A DNA stretch of 64,000 bases from Advenella sp. FME57. GTDB lineage: Bacteria > Pseudomonadota > Gammaproteobacteria > Burkholderiales > Burkholderiaceae_B. Positions within the stretch are counted from its first letter, which is position 1. Each line of letters opens with the position of its first letter. The translations under genes were made by a program, and so were the position numbers. This document shows, piece after piece, positions 53,515 through 62,973 of the stretch. The stretch covers positions 1 to 64,000 of the forward strand of contig NZ_JABUXU010000016.1 of NCBI RefSeq assembly GCF_014897675.1, in the 5' to 3' direction. A model generated the notes under the pieces. The model had not been told where the DNA came from, did not search any database, and worked only from the letters and a program-made list of their open reading frames with translations.

Positions 53515-54788
53515 CGCTTCTTTCCATGTCGTTCGTCGGCTTTCTGGTGATTGGCGTACCGGTTGCCTTTGCCATTGGCCTGGCATCCATTGCCACGATC
53601 GCTTATGAAGACCTTCCCATTGCCGTTGCGTTCCAGCAAATGACATCCGGCATGAACGCCTTTTCCTTCCTGGCCATTCCGTTCTTCATTTTTACCGGGG
53701 AATTGATGCTGTACGGCGGCATCGCCGATCGCATTGTCAACTTCGCCAAATCCATGGTCGGACATGTGCGCGGCGGCCTGGGAATGTCGAATGTGATTGC
53801 ATGCACGTTATTTGGCGGTGTGTCGGGATCGCCCGTGGCAGATGTATCGGCCATGGGGTCGGTGATGATTCCCATGATGAAACGCGAAGGCTACCACGCC
53901 GATTATGCGGTCAACGTGACCACGCATGCTGCGCTGGTGGGAGCGCTGATGCCCACCAGTCATAACATCATCATCTACACGCTTGCGGCCGGCGGTAAAG
54001 TATCCATTGCTGCGCTGATTGCTGCCGGTATCGTGCCGGCGGTGATCCTGACGCTGTGCAATCTGCTTGCCGCCTACCTGGTTGCGCGCAAACGCGGTTA
54101 TCCGGCGGGCACGTTTCCCGGATGGCGTATCGTGTTCACATCCATGGTGGCCGCCATACCCGGCATGTTTGTGATTGTGCTGATCATCGCGGGGATATTG
54201 AGCGGGGTATTTACGGCCACGGAATCGGCGGCCATTGCGGTGCTCTACTCGTTGCTGCTCACCGGCCTTGTATATCGCTCGCTGACCATGCAGCAATTTG
54301 TGCGCGCCGCCGCCAAGGCAGTAAAGACCACCGGTGTGGTGCTGCTATTGATCGGCATTTCAGCCACGTTCGGCTACCTGATCGGCTTTTATGGCGTGGC
54401 GGAGAAAACCGGCGAACTGATGGCCTCCATTTCCACCAGCCCATGGGCGATCTTCCTGATGGTCAATGTGTCGCTGTTTGTGCTGGGCACCTTTCTGGAT
54501 ATGGCCGCCACCATCCTGATCTGCACGCCGATCTTTCTGCCGATCTGCATGCAGTATGGCATGGGGCCGGTGCAATTTGGGATTGTGATGCTCCTCAATT
54601 GCGCCCTGGGCCTGAACACGCCTCCGGTTGGCACCACGCAGTTTGTTGGCTGCGCGATTGGCCAGGTCTCGGTGGGCACTGTCATGCGCACCATCTGGCC
54701 GTTCTACGGGGCGCTGATTCTTGCCCTGGCGCTGGTGACCTATGTGCCCGCCTTTTCGCTATGGCTGCCGGAATTGTTGTTGAAGTAA
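53505..54788 (+). CDS. TRAP transporter large membrane subunit (DctM)
   Basis: A 427-residue membrane protein with about twelve segments that carries the Na+-coupled transport path. It starts at MALTLLSMSFVGFLVIGVPV. Typical motifs are FLAIPFFIFTGELMLYGGIA, then NVIACTLFGGVSGSPVADVS and LNCALGLNTPPVGTTQFVGC. It ends the operon and is followed by a hairpin terminator. Confidence 0.95.
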   Translation: MALTLLSMSFVGFLVIGVPVAFAIGLASIATIAYEDLPIAVAFQQMTSGMNAFSFLAIPFFIFTGELMLYGGIADRIVNFAKSMVGHVRGGLGMSNVIACTLFGGVSGSPVADVSAMGSVMIPMMKREGYHADYAVNVTTHAALVGALMPTSHNIIIYTLAAGGKVSIAALIAAGIVPAVILTLCNLLAAYLVARKRGYPAGTFPGWRIVFTSMVAAIPGMFVIVLIIAGILSGVFTATESAAIAVLYSLLLTGLVYRSLTMQQFVRAAAKAVKTTGVVLLLIGISATFGYLIGFYGVAEKTGELMASISTSPWAIFLMVNVSLFVLGTFLDMAATILICTPIFLPICMQYGMGPVQFGIVMLLNCALGLNTPPVGTTQFVGCAIGQVSVGTVMRTIWPFYGALILALALVTYVPAFSLWLPELLLK

Positions 54789-54806
54789 TGCGTCTGGTAT
54801 GAAGCG

Positions 54807-54843
54807 CGGGCCTCGTATATTCTCATAGATGCGAGGCCCGTTT
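54807..54843 (+). terminator. Terminator of the lactonase/TRAP operon
   Basis: CGGGCCTCG at 54807 pairs with CGAGGCCCG at 54832 across 16 bases. Only TTT follows, so the hairpin is strong but the T-tail is short. Confidence 0.7.
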
Positions 54844-54928
54844 CCACTGTAATGCCAGTTGTCATGGAGGTGAATAGTTGTGTCCTGCCCGGCGCCTGGT
54901 ATGGCATCGGGCAGCAAAGCACACCAGA

Positions 54929-56260
54929 TCAGCGCTTATGGCTTGACGATACGCCAAGTGCAAAGGCCGGAGCTGGTCTGGCCTTGAACTGAAAGTCGAC
55001 CGGCTTGGTTGCTGCGTCATTCACGGTCCGGTTCGGATCGATCATCAAGGCTGCAATGGCGCCTATCAACAGCAAACCGCCGGAGATCAGAAACGGCAGG
55101 GTATAGTTTCCCGTTGTCTGAATCAGGAACCCGAAGACCACGGGTGAAATCGCTCCTGCCAGGCCGAATCCTGAATTCATCATCCCGCCCGCCGTGCCCG
55201 CATACTTGCCGGCAATATCCATGGGCAGGCTCCACAGAACCGGATTGGTCAATTCAAGAAAGAAAAAGCAGGCGGAGATAAGGACAATCGCAATAAGCGG
55301 ATCACGGATGAATATCATGGGCATAATGCACAGGAACGCCAGAAACAGGCCCAGCGAGAGTACAGATACGCGGGCAAAGCGCAGGCGTTTGGTGCGGATA
55401 TACAGCTTGTCGGAAATCACTCCGCCAAGGGTATCGCCGATCACACCGGCCAGTAGCGGCAGTGTCGTAAACAGCGCCATCGCTTTCAGATCGAATCCCC
55501 TGTCATCCTTCAGGTAAGAGGGCAGCCAGGTCAGAAACACCCACAGGGACCAGCCGTAGCAAAAATCCACAAAAGTCACCAGCCACATTTTGCTGATCAT
55601 GTCTTTCCATGGGGTTTTACCCAAAGCCATGTTCTTGCGGGCCGGCTCGCCGATTTCCTCCAGTTCTGCAGGGGTAATGGTTTTGTGTTGATGGGGGGTA
55701 TCGGTAAATAGCAGCAGATAGGCCAGCGTCCATAACAGGCTGATCGCGCCCAGCACAATAAACGCCTCGCGCCAGCCGGCGTAATACACAATGGCGAGGA
55801 CAACGGGCGGGGTAATGGCGCCGCCCAGTCGCGAAAAGCTATGCGTAATACCCTGGGCAAAACCGCGAGAGGATTTGGGCATCCATGAGGTCATGGCGCG
55901 CGTGGCTGTGGGAAAGGCGCCTCCTTCGCCAACGCCCAGCAGTACGCGCATAATCACAAGCGCCATCAGGCCGCCGATAAAACCGGTCAGCAATGTCGCC
56001 AGGCCCCAGATCAGGGACAGGATAAGCAGGATCTTTTTCGGGCCGAATCGGTCAGCCAGCCACCCGCCCAATATCTGCATGACCAGATACGGATAGGCAA
56101 AGGCGGAAAAGATGAAGCCAAGCTCTGTCGGCGACAGATTGAATTCTTCGGCGATAAAGGGTGCTGCGACGGCGATATTGACCCGGTCTACATAGGCAAT
56201 GAAATACATTGCGCACAGCAGGCCCAGTATCATATGTCTGGTTTTTATGTTCCTGATCAT
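54929..56260 (-). CDS. sauU: MFS anion transporter, probable sulfoacetate importer SauU
   Basis: A 443-residue 12-segment transporter of the anion:cation symporter (phthalate permease-like) group. It begins MIRNIKTRHMILGLLCAMYF and has DRVNIAVAAPFIAEEFNLSP, a mark of this group, and WLADRFGPKKILLILSLIWG as motif A. It follows the ligase and dehydrogenase genes on the same strand, the order of the sauSTU genes of Cupriavidus necator, in which SauU imports sulfoacetate. The assignment is by cluster layout and family, not by a specific residue. Confidence 0.78.
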   Translation of the reverse strand: MIRNIKTRHMILGLLCAMYFIAYVDRVNIAVAAPFIAEEFNLSPTELGFIFSAFAYPYLVMQILGGWLADRFGPKKILLILSLIWGLATLLTGFIGGLMALVIMRVLLGVGEGGAFPTATRAMTSWMPKSSRGFAQGITHSFSRLGGAITPPVVLAIVYYAGWREAFIVLGAISLLWTLAYLLLFTDTPHQHKTITPAELEEIGEPARKNMALGKTPWKDMISKMWLVTFVDFCYGWSLWVFLTWLPSYLKDDRGFDLKAMALFTTLPLLAGVIGDTLGGVISDKLYIRTKRLRFARVSVLSLGLFLAFLCIMPMIFIRDPLIAIVLISACFFFLELTNPVLWSLPMDIAGKYAGTAGGMMNSGFGLAGAISPVVFGFLIQTTGNYTLPFLISGGLLLIGAIAALMIDPNRTVNDAATKPVDFQFKARPAPAFALGVSSSHKR

Positions 56261-56305
56261 GTTGTCTCCTTGATGATTGAATCATGTTTTCTGTTCCGAC
56301 AATTT

Positions 56306-57832
56306 CTACAGCTCCAGCAATTTGAGGCGTTGCACCTTCCCTGAAGGTCCTCTTGGCAACTCCGTGACAAAACGGAACGCGGCAGGCGATTTGTAGCTGC
56401 CCAGCTCCCTGAGACAAAACTGATTGATGTCCTGGATAAGGTCATCGTCGTTTCGGGTCGTCATGCGTTTTACGATATAAGCCGCGATATTCTGGCCATA
56501 ATGCTTGTCGTCTATTCCAACCACAGCGGCATCCAATACGTCCGGATGAGCCAGTAAAATTTCATCGATCTCGCGCGGTGCGATGTTCTCACCTCCCTTG
56601 ATAATGAGCTCCTTGACGCGTCCGGTAATAAAATAAAAGCCATCGCTATCCCGGTATCCCAGATCGCCGGTGCGCAGCCAGCCGTCTGCAGTAAACGCTT
56701 TTTGGGTCTGTTCGGGCGACTTGTAGTACCCGAGCATGACGTTGTCGCCCCGGACCAGGACTTCGCCTTTCTCTCCCGGTGGCAAATCCATGCCTTGCTT
56801 GTCGATGACCCTGGCCTGCACGCCGGAGGGCCGACCGATACTGCCGATCTTGCGTTGTGCCGGATCATAGGGGTTGCTGAATATGGGCGCCGCCGTTTCT
56901 GTCATTCCCATGGTTTCGATAATGCCGATGCCAAATTTTTCTTCGAATGATTTGTGATGGAAGGGCGCCAGTGCTGCCGATGCGGAGCGGCAAAAACGGA
57001 TTTGGCTGCGATCGATGGCGCAGAAGTTTTCGTCATTGATCAAATAGCTGATGATGGTGGGCACTGCATTGATCCAGGTGCACTCAAATTTCTGGACTCG
57101 GGGCCAGAAATGCGTGGCTGAAAACTTGCAATCAATAATGACAGCGGCGCCGCACAGCAGCGGCGTCAATATATTTACCACAAGTGCATTAATGTGATAC
57201 AGCGGCAGCACGCAAAGGCAGCGATCCGATTTTTCCAGTTGGTGTTCGTTGGCAATGGCGCGGGCACTGGCCAGCAGATTTGCATGGGTAAGTACGACGC
57301 CCTTGGGAACACCGGTAGTGCCCGATGTGTACATGAGCAGGGCTGGCAGGCTGGCGCTAACGGGCTCGCCTGTGCTCGACGGCAACGGCGCGAGCGTTAA
57401 TGTGGGTAGCGCTGCCGCGTCTGGTGCCGTGGCCACGACCATCGCCTGCGCGCCACTGGCTTTCAATGCGGCGCGGACCACCGGTTCCAGCTCTGTTGTG
57501 GTAAAGACGATTCTGGTATCGGCGTGGCCGATAATATAGGCCAGTTGTTTTTCCTGACAGAGCAGGTTAATCGGATTGACGACAAAACCACCGTACATGG
57601 TGGCAACGATGATTTTGGCCGTGTTTACACCATTGGGCATGAACACCGAAACCGTGTCGCCACGGCCAATGCCCAGCGCTGTCAGCTGCCTGGCGAAGCC
57701 TTTGCATTCACTTGTAATATCGCCATAGGCCATAGCCTGCCCGTTGATGGCGTCGACCAGATACGGATCGGACTCCCATGTTGCTGCATTTCGATCAAGC
57801 AGACCGGTAATGGTTGTTGTGGTTTCAGGCAT
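56306..57832 (-). CDS. sauT: Acyl-CoA synthetase, probable sulfoacetate-CoA ligase SauT
   Basis: A 508-residue AMP-forming ligase. The P-loop motif is MYTSGTTGVPKGVVLTHANL. The ATP/AMP-binding motif is ETMGMTETAAPIFSNP. The hinge is LRTGDLGYRDSDGFYFITGR, followed by KELIIKGGENIAPREID. The catalytic lysine is in RGPSGKVQRLKLLEL. The start MPETTTTITGLLDRNAATWE overlaps the sauS stop by 8 bp. In C. necator the orthologous enzyme converts sulfoacetate to sulfoacetyl-CoA. Cluster context supports the same role; another short acid is possible. Confidence 0.8.
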   Translation of the reverse strand: MPETTTTITGLLDRNAATWESDPYLVDAINGQAMAYGDITSECKGFARQLTALGIGRGDTVSVFMPNGVNTAKIIVATMYGGFVVNPINLLCQEKQLAYIIGHADTRIVFTTTELEPVVRAALKASGAQAMVVATAPDAAALPTLTLAPLPSSTGEPVSASLPALLMYTSGTTGVPKGVVLTHANLLASARAIANEHQLEKSDRCLCVLPLYHINALVVNILTPLLCGAAVIIDCKFSATHFWPRVQKFECTWINAVPTIISYLINDENFCAIDRSQIRFCRSASAALAPFHHKSFEEKFGIGIIETMGMTETAAPIFSNPYDPAQRKIGSIGRPSGVQARVIDKQGMDLPPGEKGEVLVRGDNVMLGYYKSPEQTQKAFTADGWLRTGDLGYRDSDGFYFITGRVKELIIKGGENIAPREIDEILLAHPDVLDAAVVGIDDKHYGQNIAAYIVKRMTTRNDDDLIQDINQFCLRELGSYKSPAAFRFVTELPRGPSGKVQRLKLLEL

Positions 57833-59255
57833 GATGAAATTTCTCCAGGTAGTCGGCAAAGATCGTGTCAGCCTGAGGCTCTCTGGCGGCGATTGTCTGA
57901 ACCACGCGTGTGATATTCATATAGTGGCGATAATTCATGTTGTCGGAAAAACTGTTGCCGCCCCAAGTGCCGCAACCCATGGACAGGGAAAACGGCAGGC
58001 CGTTGTCAAAATTGCCGCCAGTGGCAAAGCAATGCGCCTGATTGACGATCACCCGGGATGCCGGCAGTATCATGCCCAGGTCCTTTGCGCGTTCGGTTCG
58101 GGTCGTATGCAGTCCGACGGAGTGACCTGCGCCCATATAGCCGTAAATGCTGCTGGCAATGCGCTTTGCATGAGCAAAGTCAGAGGCTTTATAGACGGTG
58201 AGCACTGGCGCCAGTTTCTCGCCGGAAAACGGATGTTCACGCCCGAAGCCGGCTTCTTCGACCATCAGAAAGCGAGGGGCGGCAGCCGTTTGCGTGTCAC
58301 CGATTTGCGCCACTTGCATAATCTGCGCGGCATCCTTGCCGGAGAAGACAGCGCTTAACTTGCCGTCATGCCACATGAGATCCTGCAGGCGTTGCTTGTC
58401 ATGGTCATCGAGCATGACGCCGCCTTCAGCGGCCAGTGCAGCCAGCATGGCGTCATAAACCAATGCGTCGATAATGACGCTGTTTTCAGAAGAGCAGCTT
58501 GTGGCGTTGTCAAAGGTCTTGGACTGGCGAATCAGACTGGCTGCGGACTGCAGGTCGGCCGATTCATCCACGATCACAGTGACATTGCCTGCGCCAACGC
58601 CGAAAGCCGGTGTGCCGCTGGTATGGGCCATCCGTACATTGGCCTGCGATCCGGTTGCGACAACCAGATCGGCGTGCTGCATCAGGGCGGCAGTTGCGGC
58701 CTTGCTGATGGGCTCAGGCAGCATTTGCACAAGGTCTCGGGGTGCACCGATGCGGTCAAATTCGGCGTGAATGAACTGCAGTAGCAGCTTGCTGGTGCCG
58801 GCCCCTTTGGGCGACGGGGCCACGATAATGGCGTTGCCGCATTTGATGGCATTCATGATTTTGTTGGCCGGCGTCGCGCCGGGGTTGGTCGAGGGCGTGA
58901 TGGCTGCGACAACGCCGGCGGCACGGGCAATTTCCGTAATGCCGCTATCGGCGTCGTGGCGAATGATTCCTGTAGATTTGACACCATCCAGATCGCGCAG
59001 CAGGCCCAATGTTTTGCGATGATTCTTGCGAATTTTGTCGGGCACATTGCCCAGGCCGGTGTCGGCAACCGCTTGCTCTGCCAGCTGGCGGTTCCGTTCG
59101 GGCTCCATGATCGCCCAGCCCACTGCCAGCACGGCCTCGTCAATGCGTGGCTGGTCGAATGTGGAAAACAGGCATTGGGCAGTACGGGCCCGCTGCACCA
59201 GTTGTAAGACCGTTTGCGTGACATATTCCGGACTGCTTCTGTTGATGGTATCCAT
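57825..59255 (-). CDS. sauS: CoA-acylating aldehyde dehydrogenase, probable sulfoacetaldehyde dehydrogenase SauS
   Basis: A 476-residue acylating aldehyde dehydrogenase read from MDTINRSSPEYVTQTVLQLV. The catalytic Cys254 is in KTFDNATSCSSENSVI, the motif of CoA-dependent members. Upstream, AAITPSTNPGATPANKIMNA and GNAIIVAPSPKGAG form the cofactor site. In the sulfoacetate route it reduces sulfoacetyl-CoA to sulfoacetaldehyde with NAD(P)H. It is the first gene of the sauSTU operon and is divergent from the IclR regulator. The nearest alternatives are acetaldehyde or succinate-semialdehyde dehydrogenases of the acylating type. Confidence 0.82.
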   Translation of the reverse strand: MDTINRSSPEYVTQTVLQLVQRARTAQCLFSTFDQPRIDEAVLAVGWAIMEPERNRQLAEQAVADTGLGNVPDKIRKNHRKTLGLLRDLDGVKSTGIIRHDADSGITEIARAAGVVAAITPSTNPGATPANKIMNAIKCGNAIIVAPSPKGAGTSKLLLQFIHAEFDRIGAPRDLVQMLPEPISKAATAALMQHADLVVATGSQANVRMAHTSGTPAFGVGAGNVTVIVDESADLQSAASLIRQSKTFDNATSCSSENSVIIDALVYDAMLAALAAEGGVMLDDHDKQRLQDLMWHDGKLSAVFSGKDAAQIMQVAQIGDTQTAAAPRFLMVEEAGFGREHPFSGEKLAPVLTVYKASDFAHAKRIASSIYGYMGAGHSVGLHTTRTERAKDLGMILPASRVIVNQAHCFATGGNFDNGLPFSLSMGCGTWGGNSFSDNMNYRHYMNITRVVQTIAAREPQADTIFADYLEKFHHA

Positions 59256-59327
59256 TGTTGCTCCCTGGGCTAATGAAATCGAATTTGTAATATTTCTGAA
59301 AATATAGGGTATGCTCAACGGTCAAAA

Positions 59328-59394
59328 GTCCCGATAATCGACATTTCGCATTTGTCGCAGAGCACAAGAAATGCTTTTTGTTGATTTTCGGGAC
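59328..59394. promoter_or_regulatory. Large inverted repeat in the sauS-sauR intergenic region
   Basis: GTCCCGATAATCGAC at 59328 and GTTGATTTTCGGGAC at 59380 are inverted copies that match at 13 of 15 positions. Their centres are 52 bp apart, about five helical turns. An inner pair, GCATTT and AAATGC, lies between them. This suits a dimeric or tetrameric IclR protein controlling both divergent promoters. Confidence 0.62.
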
Positions 59395-59461
59395 AAAGAA
59401 TCTATAGTGAAGAGGAAAAAGAAGAGGCCCCAGAGCCCGTAACAGAGGAGGAAGCAAGGAT

Positions 59462-60220
59462 ATGAGCGCAACGGAAAACGCGGCCGCCATCAGGTCGTTT
59501 CGTGTGCTGGAAATTCTGGCCGTGGCTGGCCGACCCATGCAATTGAGCGAAATCGTCGAGCAGATCAATCTGCCAAAACAGACGGTGCATCGTATCGTCA
59601 AGCTGCTGGAGGCAGCCTGGCTGATCGTGCAGGTGTCGGACAGTAAAAAATATGAATGCTCGGCGCGGATACGCAACTTTTCGGTGAAGGTGCTCATGAG
59701 CTCGGGCAGCCTGGCCGTTGCCCGGCATGCTTTACTGAGCGAGCTGGTCGAGCGGGTGCAGTTAAATTGCAATCTGACGGCGATCAGTGGTCACGAAATT
59801 ATTTATCTGGATCGGGCACAACATCCTGCGGCCATCAAGCTGGGCCTTAAACCCGGCTCGCACGTACCGATGCATTGCTCGGCCAGCGGAAAATTGTTAT
59901 TGAGCTTGTTGCCCAAGCAGCGTCGCGACCGACTGCTACACACTTTACCGTTGCGTGCACGAACCTCGCAAAGCATTACGCAGCCCGATCAACTGGAGGC
60001 TGAACTTGCGCGAACCAGAAAGCGACGCTACGGTATCAGCCGCCACGAGCATGTGGAAGGCATGAACGCAATCGCGGTTCCGGTTTCGCTGGGCAAGAAC
60101 CGGATCTGCGCTGCAGTCGCCGTGCAGGCATTTGAAGAGGAAAAGAGCTTTGATCAGCTGATGGAACTGATGTCGCAACTACATCGCACAGCAGAGGAAA
60201 TTGCGCAGACGTTCTTGTAG
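59462..60220 (+). CDS. sauR: IclR-family regulator, probable SauR
   Basis: A 252-residue IclR-type regulator. The winged helix-turn-helix is at residues 10-70 (LSEIVEQINLPKQTVHRIVK). The effector domain has SHVPMHCSASGKLLLSLLPK and RYGISRHEHVEGMNAIAVPV, the typical ligand-pocket motifs. It is divergent from sauS by about 200 bp, with an inverted repeat between. An IclR regulator next to sauSTU fits the sauRSTU arrangement reported in sulfoacetate degraders. The effector, sulfoacetate or its CoA ester, is inferred. Confidence 0.85.
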   Translation: MSATENAAAIRSFRVLEILAVAGRPMQLSEIVEQINLPKQTVHRIVKLLEAAWLIVQVSDSKKYECSARIRNFSVKVLMSSGSLAVARHALLSELVERVQLNCNLTAISGHEIIYLDRAQHPAAIKLGLKPGSHVPMHCSASGKLLLSLLPKQRRDRLLHTLPLRARTSQSITQPDQLEAELARTRKRRYGISRHEHVEGMNAIAVPVSLGKNRICAAVAVQAFEEEKSFDQLMELMSQLHRTAEEIAQTFL

Positions 60221-60265
60221 ACGCCGACCGGACGCGATCCAGTCCGGGAACGGCGCTTGGATTCA

Positions 60266-60600
60266 TTATTCCTTGAGCACCAGAGAAACGTCCGGATATC
60301 GTAAGCACATGAATTGAACAAAGGCCCGGACATTCGGCGCGGTAAGCCGCCGCGAGGTGTGCCATACCCACAACGCAACCTCTAGCCCGGACACGGTGCC
60401 CCATTGAACTAATTGGCCGCTGGCAAGCTGGTTCCAGACGATTGATTGTGGAAGCAGGACACCACCACCGCCGGCAATAGCGGCGTCACGGATCATCAGG
60501 AACGAGGATAACCTTAGCGTTGGGATGGGTTCCAAAGCCAGACGACCATCATCCAGATTCCATGTCTTCGCTTGCGAGCCAGCGAAGACGATGCCGGGAA
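60266..60600 (-). pseudogene. C-terminal fragment of a LysR-family regulator
   Basis: The reverse-strand frame gives LEPIPTLRLSSFLMIRDAAI followed by AGGGGVLLPQSIVWNQLASG and VWHTSRRLTAPNVRAFVQFM. This is the second half of a LysR effector domain, ending at a normal stop. The helix-turn-helix and the first half are missing. At about 60600 the similarity ends and an ABC-ATPase fragment begins on the opposite strand. It is a gene remnant at a rearrangement junction. Confidence 0.7.
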
Positions 60601-60909
60601 CGGATGAATCTGTTGTAGCATCGGTTCTCTGAAAGGGGCTTGTATATTTTTGATGAGCCCGAGTCGGCGCTCTCGCCACAGCGGCAACTTGCGGCCCTGG
60701 CTCGCATGCATGAATTGGTGCAGGGAGGTTCGCAGTTTCTGATCGCTACACACTCGCCGATTCTGATGGCCTATCCTGATGCAGATATCTACCAGTTTGA
60801 TAAATCCGGCATCAGCACGATCGCGTACGAAGATACGGACCACTTCAATATCACACGAAATTTTCTGGCAAATCCCCGACGCATGCTTGATATTCTGATG
60901 AGTGAGTAA
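60601..60909 (+). pseudogene. C-terminal fragment of an AAA/ABC-type ATPase
   Basis: The translation contains RGLYIFDEPESALSPQRQLA and QFLIATHSPILMAYPDADIY, the Walker B, D-loop and switch-histidine parts of a predicted AAA_21-type ATPase. It ends normally at 60909. Walker A and the N-terminal half are absent. An in-frame TAG at 60616 interrupts what looks like family sequence just before RFSERGLY. No usable start is present, so it is a broken remnant fused to the LysR fragment. Confidence 0.68.
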
Positions 60910-60962
60910 AGCAGACGGGCGCACGCCCCAAGATCAAGACACATCAACCGGCATAGCCAGGC

Positions 60963-61844
60963 TCACCCATCAGCAAGAGTCTGAATAAATTCCTGCGTAT
61001 ATTTGGGCAGCGCGGAAAGCGATCGCATGACGATTAGTTGATTGCGCTTGGCCCAGGGCTCGCTCAAATGCACAATGTCGACCAGTTTTCTTTTGGCAGA
61101 TCGCCTGGCAACCGACAGTGGCACCAGGGAAATGCCCACGCCTTCCTGCACGCAGTGCAACGCAGCCTCGAAATCAGGCAGGTGTACGCGCACATTCATA
61201 TTTCTGTTGAGCTTATGGGAAATTTGCTGCAAGTAAAGAAAGTTGCTGCTGCGTTTGCCTACCGATACCAGTTCATGCTCCAAAGCCATATCCACCGTGA
61301 CGCGATCAGCGGTGGTGAGCGGATGGCCGCGAGGCGTTACAAAAACGAGCTCGTCATGACCATATTCGATGGCCTCCAATCCTCGCAAATGGACAACGCT
61401 GGCAACCAATCCGATGTCGGCAAGGCCATCGTGCACCGCCCTGACGCTTTCTTCGCTTAGGTGCTCTTCCAGTTCAATATTGATGGTTGGGTGGCTGGCC
61501 AGAAAACGACTGAGCGGTACCGGTAACGGACTCAAGGTGCTGCTATTGGCAAAAACCTTGATATGTCCGGTAACGCCGGCGTTATAGCGGGTCATCTCGG
61601 TCCGCAATTGATCTGCGCTTGAAAGCATGGCCTCGCCGTAGCGATATACCGATTCCCCGGCTGAGGTCAGGACCATGCCCCTGGCTGTCCGTTCAAATAG
61701 CGATACACCCAATGCATTTTCGAGGTTTTTTAATCGGTAACTGGCCGATGGAGCGGTCATATGCATATTCATCGCCCCGATGCTAAGGTTCTTTGCATCG
61801 GAAATGGCCATAAAAACACGAATATCGGTAAGTTCATATCGCAT
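60963..61844 (-). CDS. LysR-family regulator divergent to the Bug/MaoC/CoA-transferase genes
   Basis: A 293-residue LysR-type regulator. The helix-turn-helix region is FMAISDAKNLSIGAMNMHMT followed by LKNLENALGVSLFERTARGM. The effector domain is of the CbbR/BenM-like fold. It faces the gene series at 61978-64000 across about 130 bp and most likely controls it. The ligand is unknown; an organic acid or its CoA ester is reasonable. Confidence 0.9.
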   Translation of the reverse strand: MRYELTDIRVFMAISDAKNLSIGAMNMHMTAPSASYRLKNLENALGVSLFERTARGMVLTSAGESVYRYGEAMLSSADQLRTEMTRYNAGVTGHIKVFANSSTLSPLPVPLSRFLASHPTINIELEEHLSEESVRAVHDGLADIGLVASVVHLRGLEAIEYGHDELVFVTPRGHPLTTADRVTVDMALEHELVSVGKRSSNFLYLQQISHKLNRNMNVRVHLPDFEAALHCVQEGVGISLVPLSVARRSAKRKLVDIVHLSEPWAKRNQLIVMRSLSALPKYTQEFIQTLADG

Positions 61845-61977
61845 GGTTGGACTGGGCTGTCTGGAATAAAACGATAGTTTATTAGATTTTCTCTAACACT
61901 ATGGAAACAATTTCAAATGGACGCGCTTCAGGAGGGATAGATATAGTTGAACGACTATAAATGAACAGAGGCGACAA

Positions 61978-62940
61978 ATGAAATCACTTACCAAACGAAC
62001 TATTGCAGCCCTTTCGCTGGGCCTTGTATCTATCGCTGCCCACGCTGCCTATCCTGAAAAACCAGTCCGGCTGGTGGTGCCTTATGCAGCCGGTGGTCCG
62101 ACCGATACATTTGCACGGGCACTGGCTGATGTTTGAGGAAAAAAACTGGGCACAACGATGATTGTTGAAAATAAGGCAGGCGCGGGCACCATTGTCGGCA
62201 CTGAGTTTGTCTCCAAGGCGGCTCCCGATGGTTATACCGTGTTGATGTCCACGGTTGCGCATGCGGTCAATCCCACGCTCCACAGCAAGCTGTCCTATTC
62301 GGACGATGATTTTGCGCCTGTCGGACTGGCGGCACGCGCTCCGCTGGCGCTTGTCGTAAACAATGATCTTCCGGTTAAAAACCTGGCTGAGTTTCTTGAA
62401 TACTTGAAACAGAATTCGAATAAGACCGATTACAGTTCCGCCGGTATCGCCAGTGCACCTCACCTGGGCGGTGCACTGCTGAACTATGTGGGGAAATTTA
62501 ATGCCAGACATATACCTTATAAGGGTAGCGCACCCGCGATGGCAGACTTGATCGGTGGTCATGTTCAGTTCATGGTCGATAGCGCCCCAACGGCGCTGGC
62601 ACAGGCGCGGGCAAAAACAGTCCGTCTGATCGGCACGAGCATGAGTGAGCGACTACCCCAGACGCCGGATATTCCGGCCATTGCCGAAGCATTGCCAGGC
62701 TACGAAGCGTATACATGGAACGCAATGCAGGTGCCTGTCAAAACAGATAAGGACGTGATTGAAGCCTTGCGTTCCAGTCTGCAAGCGGCACTGAACGACG
62801 AGGGCTTAATGCAAAAAGCTGATCAGATGGGCTTGTTGCTTGAAAGTAAGCCCGATCCACAAGCCCTAAACAATTTCATTACTGCCGAACAGAAAAAATG
62901 GAGCGGCGTCGTCAAAGCTTCAGACACGACAACCAATTGA
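61978..62940 (+). pseudogene. Bug/TctC solute-binding protein gene with an in-frame TGA
   Basis: From ATG 61978 the frame gives signal peptide MKSLTKRTIAALSLGLVSIA and the Bug opening YPEKPVRLVVPYAAGGPTDT, then meets a TGA at 62134-62136 (codon 53). The same frame then continues to 62940 with typical Bug motifs (MIVENKAGAGTIVGTEFVSK and APHLGGALLNYVGKFNARHI). Only one codon breaks an otherwise full-length gene of 320 codons. A recent TGG-to-TGA change is the simplest cause; sequencing error or read-through cannot be excluded. As written, only 52 residues would be made. Confidence 0.85.
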
Positions 62941-62973
62941 GCCGGACACGGCAACGTAAATACTGGAAAAAAT

